This document shows, piece after piece, positions 1-7,638 of a DNA stretch of 58,150 nucleotides. The notes under the pieces were generated by a model. That model was not told the DNA's origin and searched no databases. It worked only from the letters and a program-made list of their open reading frames with translations. Positions within the stretch are counted from its first letter, which is position 1; each line of letters starts with the position of its first letter. The stretch lies in the NCBI GenBank assembly GCA_026984735.1, contig JALSRN010000043.1:1-58150 (forward strand), given 5' to 3'. A program made the position numbers and the translations under genes. The stretch comes from Sedimenticola sp. (GTDB lineage: Bacteria; Pseudomonadota; Gammaproteobacteria; Chromatiales; Chromatiaceae).

Positions 1-36
1 GGGAGAAGGGTATAGCCATTCGGCAACGGTCACGGC

Positions 37-435
37 TTACCGTTTCGACAGTTCTTCTCTCAATCGGGTGGGCAGCGGCCGGGAACGGCCGGTGGCTCTC
101 TCCACCGCTGCATGGACGGTGGTGGCGGTGGCGCAGCGGGTTCCTTCTCGAAGGAAGGCGTAGTCCAGGGCGAAGGAGCGGTCGCCCACGCTCTTCACTC
201 GCAGCTCCACTTCGATGGTGTCGCCCAGCTTCATGGGGCGGTGGTAGTCGGCCTCCGCGCGCACCAGGGGAAGCGCGATTCCCTCTTCGATCAGGGTGGT
301 CAGGCTCAGGCCCATCGCTTCCAGAAAGCCTTCGTAGGCTTGGTGCGCATGCCGGAAGAGGTGGCCGAAGAAGAGCGCTCCGCCGGGGTCGGTCTCGTCG
401 AAAGGGACGCGGAATCGGCTGCGGTGTCGGGTCAT
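37..435 (-). CDS. Hotdog-fold acyl-CoA thioesterase, probable DHNA-CoA hydrolase (MenI-like)
   Basis: 132 residues, a single 4HBT (YbgC-type) hotdog domain. The motif FDETDPGGALFFGH (about residues 12-25) carries the Asp of the 4-hydroxybenzoyl-CoA thioesterase family. The start codon overlaps the menC stop as ATGA, so the two are translationally coupled. Thioesterases of this family include those that release 1,4-dihydroxy-2-naphthoate from its CoA ester, the step between MenB and MenA; that role is inferred from the coupling to menC and the other men genes in the window. On family grounds alone it could act on another aroyl- or acyl-CoA. It is cytosolic, with no signal peptide. Confidence 0.72.
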   Translation of the reverse strand: MTRHRSRFRVPFDETDPGGALFFGHLFRHAHQAYEGFLEAMGLSLTTLIEEGIALPLVRAEADYHRPMKLGDTIEVELRVKSVGDRSFALDYAFLREGTRCATATTVHAAVERATGRSRPLPTRLREELSKR

Positions 436-1478
436 GGATTCACTCCCAGGCCGGGAAGGTCGTTCAGATGGAGGCTGCCCCTCTCGATGCGGGGCGCGCG
501 ATGGGGATCATCGGCCAGCCAGGCTCCGGTGGCAAGGCCGTGGGCGGTCTCGGGCCGAACGGCGGCGAGGGCGGCGGCAAGCTGGCAGGCGGCATGCAGG
601 CCCACGGCCGACTCCAGGCTGGAGGTGATCACGGGCGTCATGCCGGCCCGCAGCGACCGCCGGGCCAGTTCCAGGGTGCGGCCGGGGCCGCCCTGGACCA
701 TGGGCTTGAGCACCAGCCGTTTCACGGGCGCCGAGGCGAGCACCCGCGCCGGTCCCAGAACAGCCACGGATTCGTCCAGGGCCAGGGCCACCGGGGTGCT
801 CTCCTGGAGCCGGCGCAGCGCATCGATCTCGGGGTGGCGCAGCGGTTCTTCCAGCGACTCCACCGGCAGCTCTTCGAGACCCTCGAGAAAACGGCGGGTC
901 TCCTCCAGGCTCCAGGCGCGGTTGGCGTCCAGCCGCAGGCGCACTCCTGCCGGTAGTCGGGCGCAGCAGGCGCGGAGGCAGCCCAGTTCCTCCTCCAGGT
1001 CGCCGCGGCCCACCTTCAGCTTGATCACCCGGAAGCCCTGGCGCGCCGCTGCGCCCGCCCTTGGATCGCAGGCATGGCCGGCCATGGCGTTGACCGGAAA
1101 GCGGTCCATCGCGCGGGGTTCCAGCAGGCGGCGCAAGGGGAGACGGCGTCGCCGGCTCTCCAGGTCCAGCAGCGCCGTCTCCAGGGCGCAGGCGGCGGCG
1201 GGCGCGCGGCGGGCCAGCCGGCGGGCGTGGCGGGCCAGCGTCAGGGGGTTCCAGCGCCGGGCGCACGCTTCGGCCAGGCGGCGTGACGCTGTTCGGGGTG
1301 ATTCGGTGCCGGCGGCGGGAAGAGGGGCGCACTCCCCCCATCCGTGGTGGCTTCCACAATGCAGGTGGAGCAGCCATCCCCGCCGGTGGGAGGCTTTCAG
1401 CCCCGGCCAGGGGGCGCGGAAACGAAGACGGTAGGGTCGCAGTTCCAGGCGGCAGGGGGTTGGCTCAGGAGAAAACAT
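432..1478 (-). CDS. menC: o-Succinylbenzoate synthase MenC
   Basis: 348 residues, enolase superfamily. It dehydrates SHCHC to o-succinylbenzoate in menaquinone biosynthesis. Visible family motifs are the catalytic lysine motif KLKVG, the metal-binding Asp in LRLDANRAW, the Glu in SLEEPL, the Asp in LALDESVA and a later conserved Lys (VLKPM). I chose the ATG at 1478 (MFSPEPTP); the frame stays open to 1553, but the upstream residues do not look like a MenC N-terminus. Its start lies only 6 nt from the FNR-like dyad at 1485-1498, and it is divergent from nosZ. The stop overlaps the start of the MenI-like gene. Confidence 0.85.
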   Translation of the reverse strand: MFSPEPTPCRLELRPYRLRFRAPWPGLKASHRRGWLLHLHCGSHHGWGECAPLPAAGTESPRTASRRLAEACARRWNPLTLARHARRLARRAPAAACALETALLDLESRRRRLPLRRLLEPRAMDRFPVNAMAGHACDPRAGAAARQGFRVIKLKVGRGDLEEELGCLRACCARLPAGVRLRLDANRAWSLEETRRFLEGLEELPVESLEEPLRHPEIDALRRLQESTPVALALDESVAVLGPARVLASAPVKRLVLKPMVQGGPGRTLELARRSLRAGMTPVITSSLESAVGLHAACQLAAALAAVRPETAHGLATGAWLADDPHRAPRIERGSLHLNDLPGLGVNP

Positions 1479-1484
1479 TTCGGA

Positions 1485-1498
1485 TTGACCCAGGTCAA
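1485..1498. promoter_or_regulatory. FNR/Dnr-type binding site between menC and nosZ
   Basis: A perfect dyad TTGAC-CCAG-GTCAA in the 173-bp menC-nosZ intergenic region. FNR/CRP-family regulators of anaerobic and denitrification genes bind TTGAT/C-N4-A/GTCAA. If nosZ uses class II spacing (centre at -41.5), the start point falls near 1533 and the -10 near 1521-1526 (CACACT, a weak match). For menC the site sits directly upstream of the start codon, where a bound activator could instead repress. Which family member binds cannot be told from the site. Confidence 0.72.
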
Positions 1499-1651
1499 GT
1501 GAGATCTGTGCGAAATGGCACACACTAACTGCGCTGCAATTGGCCGGCTGCACCGAGTGTCTTGGCGCTACGTGCAGCTTGAACCATGAAGTCCGGCGCC
1601 TTCGTCGTGGTTTCTGGACTTTAACGCTTGTTACCAGAAGGAGTACAACCC

Positions 1652-3964
1652 ATGAAAGTACGCAAGCCCATGCTTGCCGCCCTCGTTGCCCTGGCAGTGG
1701 GGGTCACCGCCGGAGGCCAGGCTTGGTCTCGGGAGACGTTGAAAGACGTGATGAAACGGCGGGGCCTCACCGACAAGGACATTCTGGCGGCGGCCAAGAC
1801 CTATGTCCCCACCGGTGGGCGTGACGAATACATCGTCTTCAGCTCCGGCGGCCAGAGCGGTCAGATCATCGTCTATGGCATTCCTTCCATGCGCATCCTC
1901 AAGTACGTCGGCGTCTTCACGCCGGAGCCGTGGCAGGGCTACGGCTTCGATGACGAGTCGAAGAAGGTGCTGGCCGAGGGTCGCATCAACGGCAAGGACA
2001 TCGTCTATGGGGACACCCACCACCCCGCTCTGTCGGAGACCAAGGGCGACTACGATGGCCAGTATCTCTTCATCAACGACAAGGCCAACCCGCGCATTGC
2101 GGTGATCGATCTGCACGATTTCGAGACCAAGCAGATCGTGGTCAACCCGCTGTTCCGTTCGGAACACGGCGGCGCTTTCGTCACTCCCAACACTGAGTAC
2201 GTGATGGAGGCGACCCAGTACGCTGCGCCCTACAAGGGCAGTGGCTATGTGCCCCTTTCGGACTTCAACGACAAATATCGGGGCGGCCTCACTTACTGGA
2301 AATTCGACCGAAAAGAGGGGCGCATCAAGCCGGATCAGTCCTTCACCTTCGAGCTGCCCCCCTACAGTCAGGACCTCTCCGACGCCGGCAAGGGACCCAG
2401 CTACGGTTGGGGCTTCACCAACTCCTTCTGCTCGGAGCGGTACGTGGGCGGCATCGAGAAGGGTCGTCCGCCGTTCGAGGCCGGTTGCTCCTCCAAGGAC
2501 ACCGACTTCCTCCACGTGACCAACTGGAAGAAGGCCGAATCCTTGATCAAGGCCGGCAAGATCGGCAAGAAGGTCAACGGCATGACGCTGATCTCCATGA
2601 AGGAGGCGGTGGACAACGGCCTGCTCTATCTGATTCCCGAGCCGAAGAGCCCCCATGGGGTGGACGTGGTGCCCACCGGCGACAAGATCGTCGTCTCGGG
2701 CAAGCTGGACAGCCACACCTGGGTGTATGACTGGAACAAGATCCAGAAAGCGATCAAGAGCCGCAAGTTCGAGGGCAAGGATCCTTACGGCATTCCCATC
2801 ATCGCCCTGAAGGACGTGCTCCACACCTCGGTGAACGTGGGCCTGGGGCCGCTGCACACCCAGTTCGACTCCAAGCCGTGCGTCGCCTACACCTCCATCT
2901 ATGTGGACTCCATGATCACCAAGTGGGACTACTGTAAAGGCAAGGTGCTGGACCAGTTGCCCATCCACTACAACGTGGGCCACCTGATGACGATGGAAGG
3001 CGACACCGTGAAGCCCGATGGCAAGTACCTGGTGGCGCTCAACAAGCTGGCCATCGACCGCTTCAATCCGGTGGGTCCCCTGCACCCGCAGAACCATCAG
3101 CTCATCGACATCAGCGGCGACAAGATGCAGCTGCTCTACGACATGCCGGTGCCGCTTGGCGAGCCCCACTACGCGGTGGCCATCAAGGCTGACAAGCTCA
3201 AGCCGGTGATCCGCTACAAGTCGGGCTGGAACAGCCGCGAGGACAAACGCTCGCAGTGGCGCGTGCGGGCCGGCCGCGAGAAGATCGAGCGCAGCTGCGA
3301 CGCCAACGGCAAGTGCGTGGTCAATGTCTACGGCACCACCATCCGTTCTCACATCACGCCTGAAATCATCGAGGTCACCGAAGGGGATACGGTCCATATC
3401 CACCTGACCAACCTCGAGCGGGCCGAGGACGAGGTGCACGGCTTCGCCATGTTCGGTCACAACGTCCAGCTCTCGCTCGAGCCGGGCAAGACCGCCACGG
3501 CGACCATCGTGGCCGACAAGCCGGGCGTCTATCCCTACTACTGCACCGAGTTCTGCTCGGCACTCCACCTGGAGATGCAGGGCTACCTGCTGGTGCAGCC
3601 CAAGGGATACAAGGCGAAAGGGGGCGGCCTGAAGGCAGGCACCACCTACACCGAGGCGGACTACAAGAAGCAGGTCAAGACCAACCTGCAGACCCAGGAC
3701 GTCATCAACCAAGTGGTTGGCTTCATCACCAGCCACAACTACAAGGACTTCCCCACCGTGGTCGCCTTGGTTGAGGACGCCACCGACCAGCTCGGTTTCG
3801 CCAAGGACGCTCGCGCCAAGGCTGAAGCGGCTGCCGCCAAGAAGGACTGGAACAACGCAATGCTCTGGGCCAACCAGTGGTGGCAGTACCAGGTCAAGGC
3901 GGCGGACCTCGGTCTGCGGGCCAAGACCTACCTGCAACAGCACGGCGCCAAGAAGATCAAGTAA
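1652..3964 (+). CDS. nosZ: Nitrous oxide reductase NosZ (Sec-type, clade II-like)
   Basis: 770 residues, periplasmic, reducing N2O to N2. The N-terminus has a Sec-like signal (MKVRK, hydrophobic run, AWS) without a twin arginine, typical of clade II enzymes; the nosB downstream agrees. The beta-propeller carries the CuZ histidine motifs DTHHP, SPHG, GPLHT, NVGH and EPHY. The C-terminal cupredoxin has the complete CuA motif CTEFCSALHLEM (C631, C635, H639, M642). Residues 651-770 form an extra, mainly helical, cysteine-free tail; it has no heme motif, unlike the cytochrome domain of some epsilonproteobacterial NosZ. The start was chosen because GAAGGAG lies 9 nt upstream of the ATG; an upstream GTG/TTG-type extension is not credible. 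Confidence 0.96.
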   Translation: MKVRKPMLAALVALAVGVTAGGQAWSRETLKDVMKRRGLTDKDILAAAKTYVPTGGRDEYIVFSSGGQSGQIIVYGIPSMRILKYVGVFTPEPWQGYGFDDESKKVLAEGRINGKDIVYGDTHHPALSETKGDYDGQYLFINDKANPRIAVIDLHDFETKQIVVNPLFRSEHGGAFVTPNTEYVMEATQYAAPYKGSGYVPLSDFNDKYRGGLTYWKFDRKEGRIKPDQSFTFELPPYSQDLSDAGKGPSYGWGFTNSFCSERYVGGIEKGRPPFEAGCSSKDTDFLHVTNWKKAESLIKAGKIGKKVNGMTLISMKEAVDNGLLYLIPEPKSPHGVDVVPTGDKIVVSGKLDSHTWVYDWNKIQKAIKSRKFEGKDPYGIPIIALKDVLHTSVNVGLGPLHTQFDSKPCVAYTSIYVDSMITKWDYCKGKVLDQLPIHYNVGHLMTMEGDTVKPDGKYLVALNKLAIDRFNPVGPLHPQNHQLIDISGDKMQLLYDMPVPLGEPHYAVAIKADKLKPVIRYKSGWNSREDKRSQWRVRAGREKIERSCDANGKCVVNVYGTTIRSHITPEIIEVTEGDTVHIHLTNLERAEDEVHGFAMFGHNVQLSLEPGKTATATIVADKPGVYPYYCTEFCSALHLEMQGYLLVQPKGYKAKGGGLKAGTTYTEADYKKQVKTNLQTQDVINQVVGFITSHNYKDFPTVVALVEDATDQLGFAKDARAKAEAAAAKKDWNNAMLWANQWWQYQVKAADLGLRAKTYLQQHGAKKIK

Positions 3965-3978
3965 GATCTGACGGCGTT

Positions 3979-4008
3979 CCGGAACCCCGGCCCCGGCCGG
4001 GGTTCCGG
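3979..4008 (+). other. Strong hairpin after nosZ
   Basis: A 14-base arm CCGGAACCCCGGCC is followed after 2 nt by its exact reverse complement, 15 nt past the nosZ stop. There is no U tract, so it is more likely a 3' stabiliser of the nosZ message or part of a composite terminator than a stand-alone terminator. Confidence 0.6.
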
Positions 4009-4033
4009 TGAACCTCCGCAGGTATTACCATTC

Positions 4034-4058
4034 AAGGGGTGAATCTTCACCCCTTTTT
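4034..4058 (+). terminator. Intrinsic terminator or attenuator between nosZ and the first cytochrome gene
   Basis: The arms AAGGGGTGAA and TTCACCCCTT are followed by further T residues (a run of 5 in all). It ends 21 nt before the next start codon. Its place between nosZ and the accessory genes suggests partial termination, giving more nosZ transcript than downstream transcript. Confidence 0.7.
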
Positions 4059-4079
4059 CACATCAGGAGAAACGACCCA

Positions 4080-4421
4080 ATGTTGATCAAGAAGTTTTCC
4101 ATGATCGCGCTTTCCGCGGCGTTGGCCGCGGCCGCTTTCGTCGGCCCGGCCTCCGCAGCGGACGGCAAGAAGCTCTTCATGACTTGCGCCGCCTGCCACG
4201 GCAAGGACGGCAAGAGCCCCATCATGCCGGCCTATCCCAAGATTGCCGGCCAGAACAAGGAGTATGTGCTGCAACAGCTCAAGGACATTCTGAGCGGAGC
4301 CCGGGCCAACGGCCAGTCGGCGGCCATGCGCGGCGTGCTGGTCACGCCCGAGGGTCAGCCCCGATTCAGTGACGCGGATCTCCAGGCCCTGGCGGAGTAC
4401 GTCTCCAGCCTGGCGCCCTGA
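4080..4421 (+). CDS. Monoheme cytochrome c (c553-like), probable electron donor to NosZ
   Basis: 113 residues. A Sec signal peptide (MLIKKFSMIA... ASA, about residues 1-26) precedes a small class I cytochrome c with one heme site, CAACH (C36-H40). The region around IMPAYPKIAGQ and the later AAMRG supply candidate distal Met ligands. The start at 4080 has AGGAGA 9 nt upstream. It is the first gene after nosZ, where clade II nos clusters commonly carry small cytochromes (NosC type). The role as periplasmic electron carrier to CuA of NosZ is inferred from context. Confidence 0.88.
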   Translation: MLIKKFSMIALSAALAAAAFVGPASAADGKKLFMTCAACHGKDGKSPIMPAYPKIAGQNKEYVLQQLKDILSGARANGQSAAMRGVLVTPEGQPRFSDADLQALAEYVSSLAP

Positions 4422-4435
4422 TTTTTGGAGAGCAT

Positions 4436-4475
4436 GGAGAAGGCGGCTTCCGGACGGGGAGCCGCCTCTCTTTTG
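4436..4475 (+). terminator. Intrinsic terminator after the monoheme cytochrome gene
   Basis: The arms AGGCGGCT and AGCCGCCT, extended by GAGA/TCTC with one bulge, are followed by TCTCTTTTG. It lies 15 nt past the stop codon and 39 nt before the next gene. Confidence 0.65.
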
Positions 4476-4513
4476 CGATTCCGATCCAGCAGTTTCGAAT
4501 ATTCCGAAATTCC

Positions 4514-5197
4514 ATGAAGCGTGTAAAGGTCATGGCGCTGTGCCTGGGGATGGCCTGGGCGGCGGCCGCCTTGGCGGAAAAGCGGGTGATCCCACCCTTT
4601 GACAAGTACGATGCCGAGGACATCATGGACATCTGCGCCGGTTGCCACGGAATCTATGGACAGGGCACGCCCGATGGGGAGTATCCGCGGCTCGCCGGCC
4701 AGGATCCTGCCTACCTGGCTCGAGAGATCCATCTCTTCAAAGATCGCAAAAGGATCAACATTCCCATGATTCCCTATGCCAACGATCGCGAGCTGCCGCC
4801 GGAGGACGTGGCCACCATCACCGCCTATCTGGCCAGCATCCAGTTGCCACGCCATCTCAAGCCCCTGAAGCCGGGCGAGCCCTTCGATGCCTTGGCACGG
4901 CTGGAAGAGAGCAAGAAGGTGCTGAACATCCCCCACTATCCTGGCGATCCCAAGCGCGGAGGGCGGCTCTACCGTCGCGAATGCGCCAGTTGTCACGGCA
5001 GGAAGGGGGAAGGCAACTGGGAGAAACACGTTCCCATGCTCACCGGCCAGCACAGCAAATATCTGCTGCGGCAGGTGGAGCGGATCCGCAAGGGGGAGCG
5101 GATCCACGACACTCCCGAGGACGCCGAGCTGTTTCGGGAGTACACTGACCAGGAGATTGCCGACATTTTGGCTTGGCTCTCTCGGCAGGACGACTGA
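4514..5197 (+). CDS. Diheme cytochrome c (c4-like), first copy
   Basis: 227 residues. A short Sec signal (to about ALA-E22) is followed by two tandem cytochrome c domains with heme sites CAGCH (C41-H45) and CASCH (C157-H161). Both domains share the YPRLAGQ / PMLTGQHSKYL pattern of cytochrome c4-type proteins. It lies between nosZ and nosB and resembles the next gene in length and layout, suggesting an old duplication. The ribosome binding site is weak (no clear AGGAG before 4514). A periplasmic electron-transfer role towards NosZ is inferred. Confidence 0.87.
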   Translation: MKRVKVMALCLGMAWAAAALAEKRVIPPFDKYDAEDIMDICAGCHGIYGQGTPDGEYPRLAGQDPAYLAREIHLFKDRKRINIPMIPYANDRELPPEDVATITAYLASIQLPRHLKPLKPGEPFDALARLEESKKVLNIPHYPGDPKRGGRLYRRECASCHGRKGEGNWEKHVPMLTGQHSKYLLRQVERIRKGERIHDTPEDAELFREYTDQEIADILAWLSRQDD

Positions 5198-5242
5198 GAA
5201 GTGGTGTAATACCTTGTTTGAACAATGGTTTATGGTGCCGGC

Positions 5243-5256
5243 TTGACTTTGCTCAA
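5243..5256. promoter_or_regulatory. FNR-like site before the second diheme cytochrome gene
   Basis: TTGAC-TTTG-CTCAA keeps all eight core bases TTGA-N6-TCAA. With its centre at 5249.5, class II spacing predicts a -10 at 5279-5284, where TAGCAT (4 of 6 match TATAAT) is found. A separate dyad TTGTT-TG-AACAA lies just upstream at 5214-5225. The gene starts at 5347. Confidence 0.6.
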
Positions 5257-5346
5257 GTGTACGGAAGAGAGCCGGTGATAGCATTTGAACCCGTGTCAAT
5301 CCGGGTGGGTCGAATCGCCTGATCCATTCATCTTCGGAGGAAATCA

Positions 5347-6060
5347 ATGAAAAGACGTTCCATCGTTTCCCTGGCGGGAGTGGCCGCCACCCTGCTCATC
5401 AGCAGCTCCGCCAACGCCTGGCTGGAACACACCGGCGAGCGGGACGAGGCGCTGAAACTCAAGCCGAATCGCGAGAACGGCATCGAGGTGTTCGAGGTCT
5501 GTTCCGCCTGCCACCTCACCGAAGGGTGGGGCACCAAGGACGGCACCTTCCCCCAGATCGCCGGTCAGCACCAGACGGTGCTGGTCAAACAGTTGGCCGA
5601 CATCCGCGAGGGCAACCGGGACAACCCCACCATGTATCCTTTCGCCAAGCCCGAGTCCATCGGCGGTCCGCAGGCCATGGCGGACGTGACCTACTATGTC
5701 TCCAAGCTGCCCATGAACCCGGACAACGGCAAGGGGCCCTGGAAGCCGGGTACCCCCGAGTGGAAGGAGGGCCAGAAGCTCTTCAAAGAGAACTGCGTCA
5801 AGTGCCACGGCGATCAGGGGCAAGGCAGCGCCGAGAAGTTCTATCCGCAGATTCGTGGCCAGCACTACAAGTACATGCTGCGACAGTTCGAGTGGATCCG
5901 CACGGGCAAGCGGCGCAACGCCAACCCCGACATGGTGAAGCAGATCAAGAACTTCACCCGTGATCAGGAGAAGAAGGTGATCAACTATGTCTCCTGGATC
6001 AAGGTGCCCAAGGAGCTGCTGGCGCCCTCCAAGGACTGGACCAACCCCGACTTCGACTGA
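5347..6060 (+). CDS. Diheme cytochrome c (c4-like), second copy
   Basis: 237 residues. A signal peptide (MKRRSIVSLAG... ANA, about 24 residues) precedes two cytochrome c domains with heme sites CSACH (C52-H56) and CVKCH (C150-H154). Each domain has the FPQIAGQH / YPQIRGQHYKYML segment typical of c4-type cytochromes. GGAGG precedes the ATG by 6 nt. It has its own upstream FNR-like site and a terminator-like hairpin downstream, so it may be a separate unit within the nos region. Transfer of electrons from the quinol-oxidising NosG/NosH side to NosZ is the likely but unproven job. Confidence 0.88.
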   Translation: MKRRSIVSLAGVAATLLISSSANAWLEHTGERDEALKLKPNRENGIEVFEVCSACHLTEGWGTKDGTFPQIAGQHQTVLVKQLADIREGNRDNPTMYPFAKPESIGGPQAMADVTYYVSKLPMNPDNGKGPWKPGTPEWKEGQKLFKENCVKCHGDQGQGSAEKFYPQIRGQHYKYMLRQFEWIRTGKRRNANPDMVKQIKNFTRDQEKKVINYVSWIKVPKELLAPSKDWTNPDFD

Positions 6061-6114
6061 TTCGATTCCAGCTCTGCCCGTCCTTTGGGGACGGCGAGGC
6101 CGGGGATGGACGGG

Positions 6115-6137
6115 AGAAGCGGTCAGCCGCTTCTTTC
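6115..6137 (+). terminator. Hairpin terminator after the second diheme cytochrome gene
   Basis: The arms AGAAGCGG and CCGCTTCT around a TCAG loop are followed by TTCG. The U tract is short, so termination may be partial. Confidence 0.5.
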
Positions 6138-6304
6138 GTCGTTATGGAGGAGCAAATTCCCGGCGTTCATTGGGGTTTGGATCGCAGGAGTGCGAACCGC
6201 GACATTTCAGGAAATCTTGCGTCCTGAGGGCGGATCCCTTTCGGTCGTGTCTGCCGGCTGAAAACCGGGATTCCCGGGGTGCTTGAAAACTTTTGGAGGC
6301 ACTC

Positions 6305-6318
6305 TTGAAATTGCTCAT
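6305..6318 (+). promoter_or_regulatory. Imperfect FNR-like site upstream of nosB
   Basis: TTGA-AATTGC-TCAT matches the TTGA-N6-TCAA core at 7 of 8 bases. TATGCT at 6340-6345 sits one base from the -10 position expected for class II activation. The nosB ATG follows at 6388. Confidence 0.45.
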
Positions 6319-6387
6319 GGCGTTTCCCATGGCTGTTGCTATGCTCGACGCCGTCTCCGAACCGAAACCGACTACGCAGGTGCCGAT

Positions 6388-7638
6388 ATGTCCAAGCGCG
6401 TCATTCTTTCCAATCTTCTGATCCTGGCCAGCGTGGTGTTGCTGGTGGTGATCTATTTCGCGCCCATCTGGTGGGTGTCGCTGACGGCGCCCAACTATCC
6501 CAAGGAGTCCTTCCCCGACGGCGTGCGCATCCATTTCCACATGAACGGCGTGTTCAACGGGTGCAAGAAGGTGGCCAAGAAGGAGATCGAAGAGCAGGAG
6601 GTGCTCGACTGCGTGCACGAGATGGACACCATCAACCACTATGTGGGGATGTACCCCATCGCCGCCGGAGGCGTGGTGGAGAAGGCGTTTTCTCCTTTCC
6701 TCATGTCGCTGTTGGGGGTGATGCTGCTCGGTTTCGCCTGCACCAAGCCCAAGATCCGCTTGGGGATCATGGCGGTGGGCTTTTTGGGTATCGCGGTCTG
6801 GATGTCGCTCTACTGGTTCGGCAAGGATGGGCTCAAATACCAGCCGGCCGGCTACATCGAGGCCCTGGTGAAGTCCATGGGGCAGGAGGGCGATCAGGGA
6901 GGGGGCAACGACCAGGCGGCGCGCGCGGTGATCGAACGGATCAAGTCCTCCCTCGGCAACGAGACCGTGGACATCGAGGAGGTCAAGAAGAGGGTGCGGG
7001 ACAAGCAGGCCAAGACGCTGCTCGAGATCGCTTCTTCCCTGGCTCAGGGGGACGAAGAGATCAAGAAGGAGGAGCAGCGGCTCCAGTCGGACCCCAAACT
7101 GGCCGACATCGAGACGTTGCGAGGGGCTTTCGAAGCCGACCAGGCGAAGAAGCCGGCGGATCGGCGCGAGGCCTGGACCGGCAGCGGCCGGCAGGTGCTG
7201 CGCTGGCACTATGCCAAGAGCCTCGGTCGCTATTTCAACAACCCGGCCGAGATCGAGCCCATGGCGAGGAAGATGAGCCTGGCGGCCGACATCGTCTATT
7301 GGGGCATCCTGGCGGCCATGGTGCTGCTGCTGTGGGGCGCCCGCAAGACCGGCGGCGTCATCTATTGGCTGATGATCCTGGTGCCCATGGCATTGCCTCT
7401 CTTCTTCGTGGTGGAGTATTCGGCCTGGCTGTGGTGGTATGGCCACCGGCTCAACTCCATGGGGGCCTTCACGGTGAAGCCCTTCATGCCCACGGTGTTC
7501 GGCAATGGCAAGGTGGCCCAGTTCACCACCCACTCCTATCCCTACTGGGGATTCGGCCTGATGCTCCTCATGTCGGCGCTGCTGGCCGTGGCGGCGCTGT
7601 TGCGGCGCAAGGAGTTGAAAGAGAAGGGGAGCGAATGA
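6388..7638 (+). CDS. nosB: NosB-like integral membrane protein
   Basis: 416 residues. One N-terminal membrane helix (about 8-28) precedes a periplasmic-looking segment rich in charged residues. Two helices (about 107-150), a long charged loop (about 165-305) and about four C-terminal helices (310-412) follow. This layout, and the place between nosZ and nosD, fit the NosB protein found with clade II nitrous oxide reductases; its biochemical role is not settled. The start was set at MSKRVILSNL, since the upstream frame (to 6283) is not membrane-like and lies in the promoter. The stop overlaps the nosD start. Confidence 0.75.
   Translation: MSKRVILSNLLILASVVLLVVIYFAPIWWVSLTAPNYPKESFPDGVRIHFHMNGVFNGCKKVAKKEIEEQEVLDCVHEMDTINHYVGMYPIAAGGVVEKAFSPFLMSLLGVMLLGFACTKPKIRLGIMAVGFLGIAVWMSLYWFGKDGLKYQPAGYIEALVKSMGQEGDQGGGNDQAARAVIERIKSSLGNETVDIEEVKKRVRDKQAKTLLEIASSLAQGDEEIKKEEQRLQSDPKLADIETLRGAFEADQAKKPADRREAWTGSGRQVLRWHYAKSLGRYFNNPAEIEPMARKMSLAADIVYWGILAAMVLLLWGARKTGGVIYWLMILVPMALPLFFVVEYSAWLWWYGHRLNSMGAFTVKPFMPTVFGNGKVAQFTTHSYPYWGFGLMLLMSALLAVAALLRRKELKEKGSE

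Larger units (their letters stand above)
6061..6387. other. Gene-free stretch before nosB
   Basis: 327 bases without a credible ORF. It contains the hairpin at 6115-6137 and the FNR-like site at 6305-6318 with TATGCT at 6340-6345. Nothing else is recognisable. Confidence 0.7.

Noticed and set aside
112..1434. Long plus-strand frame (440 codons) opposite menI and menC
   Set aside because: Arg/Ala/Gly-rich composition typical of the antisense of G+C-rich genes; menC and menI are clear on the other strand.
1631..3943. 770-codon minus-strand frame opposite nosZ
   Set aside because: Leu/His/Val-rich shadow of a well-conserved gene; no homology pattern.
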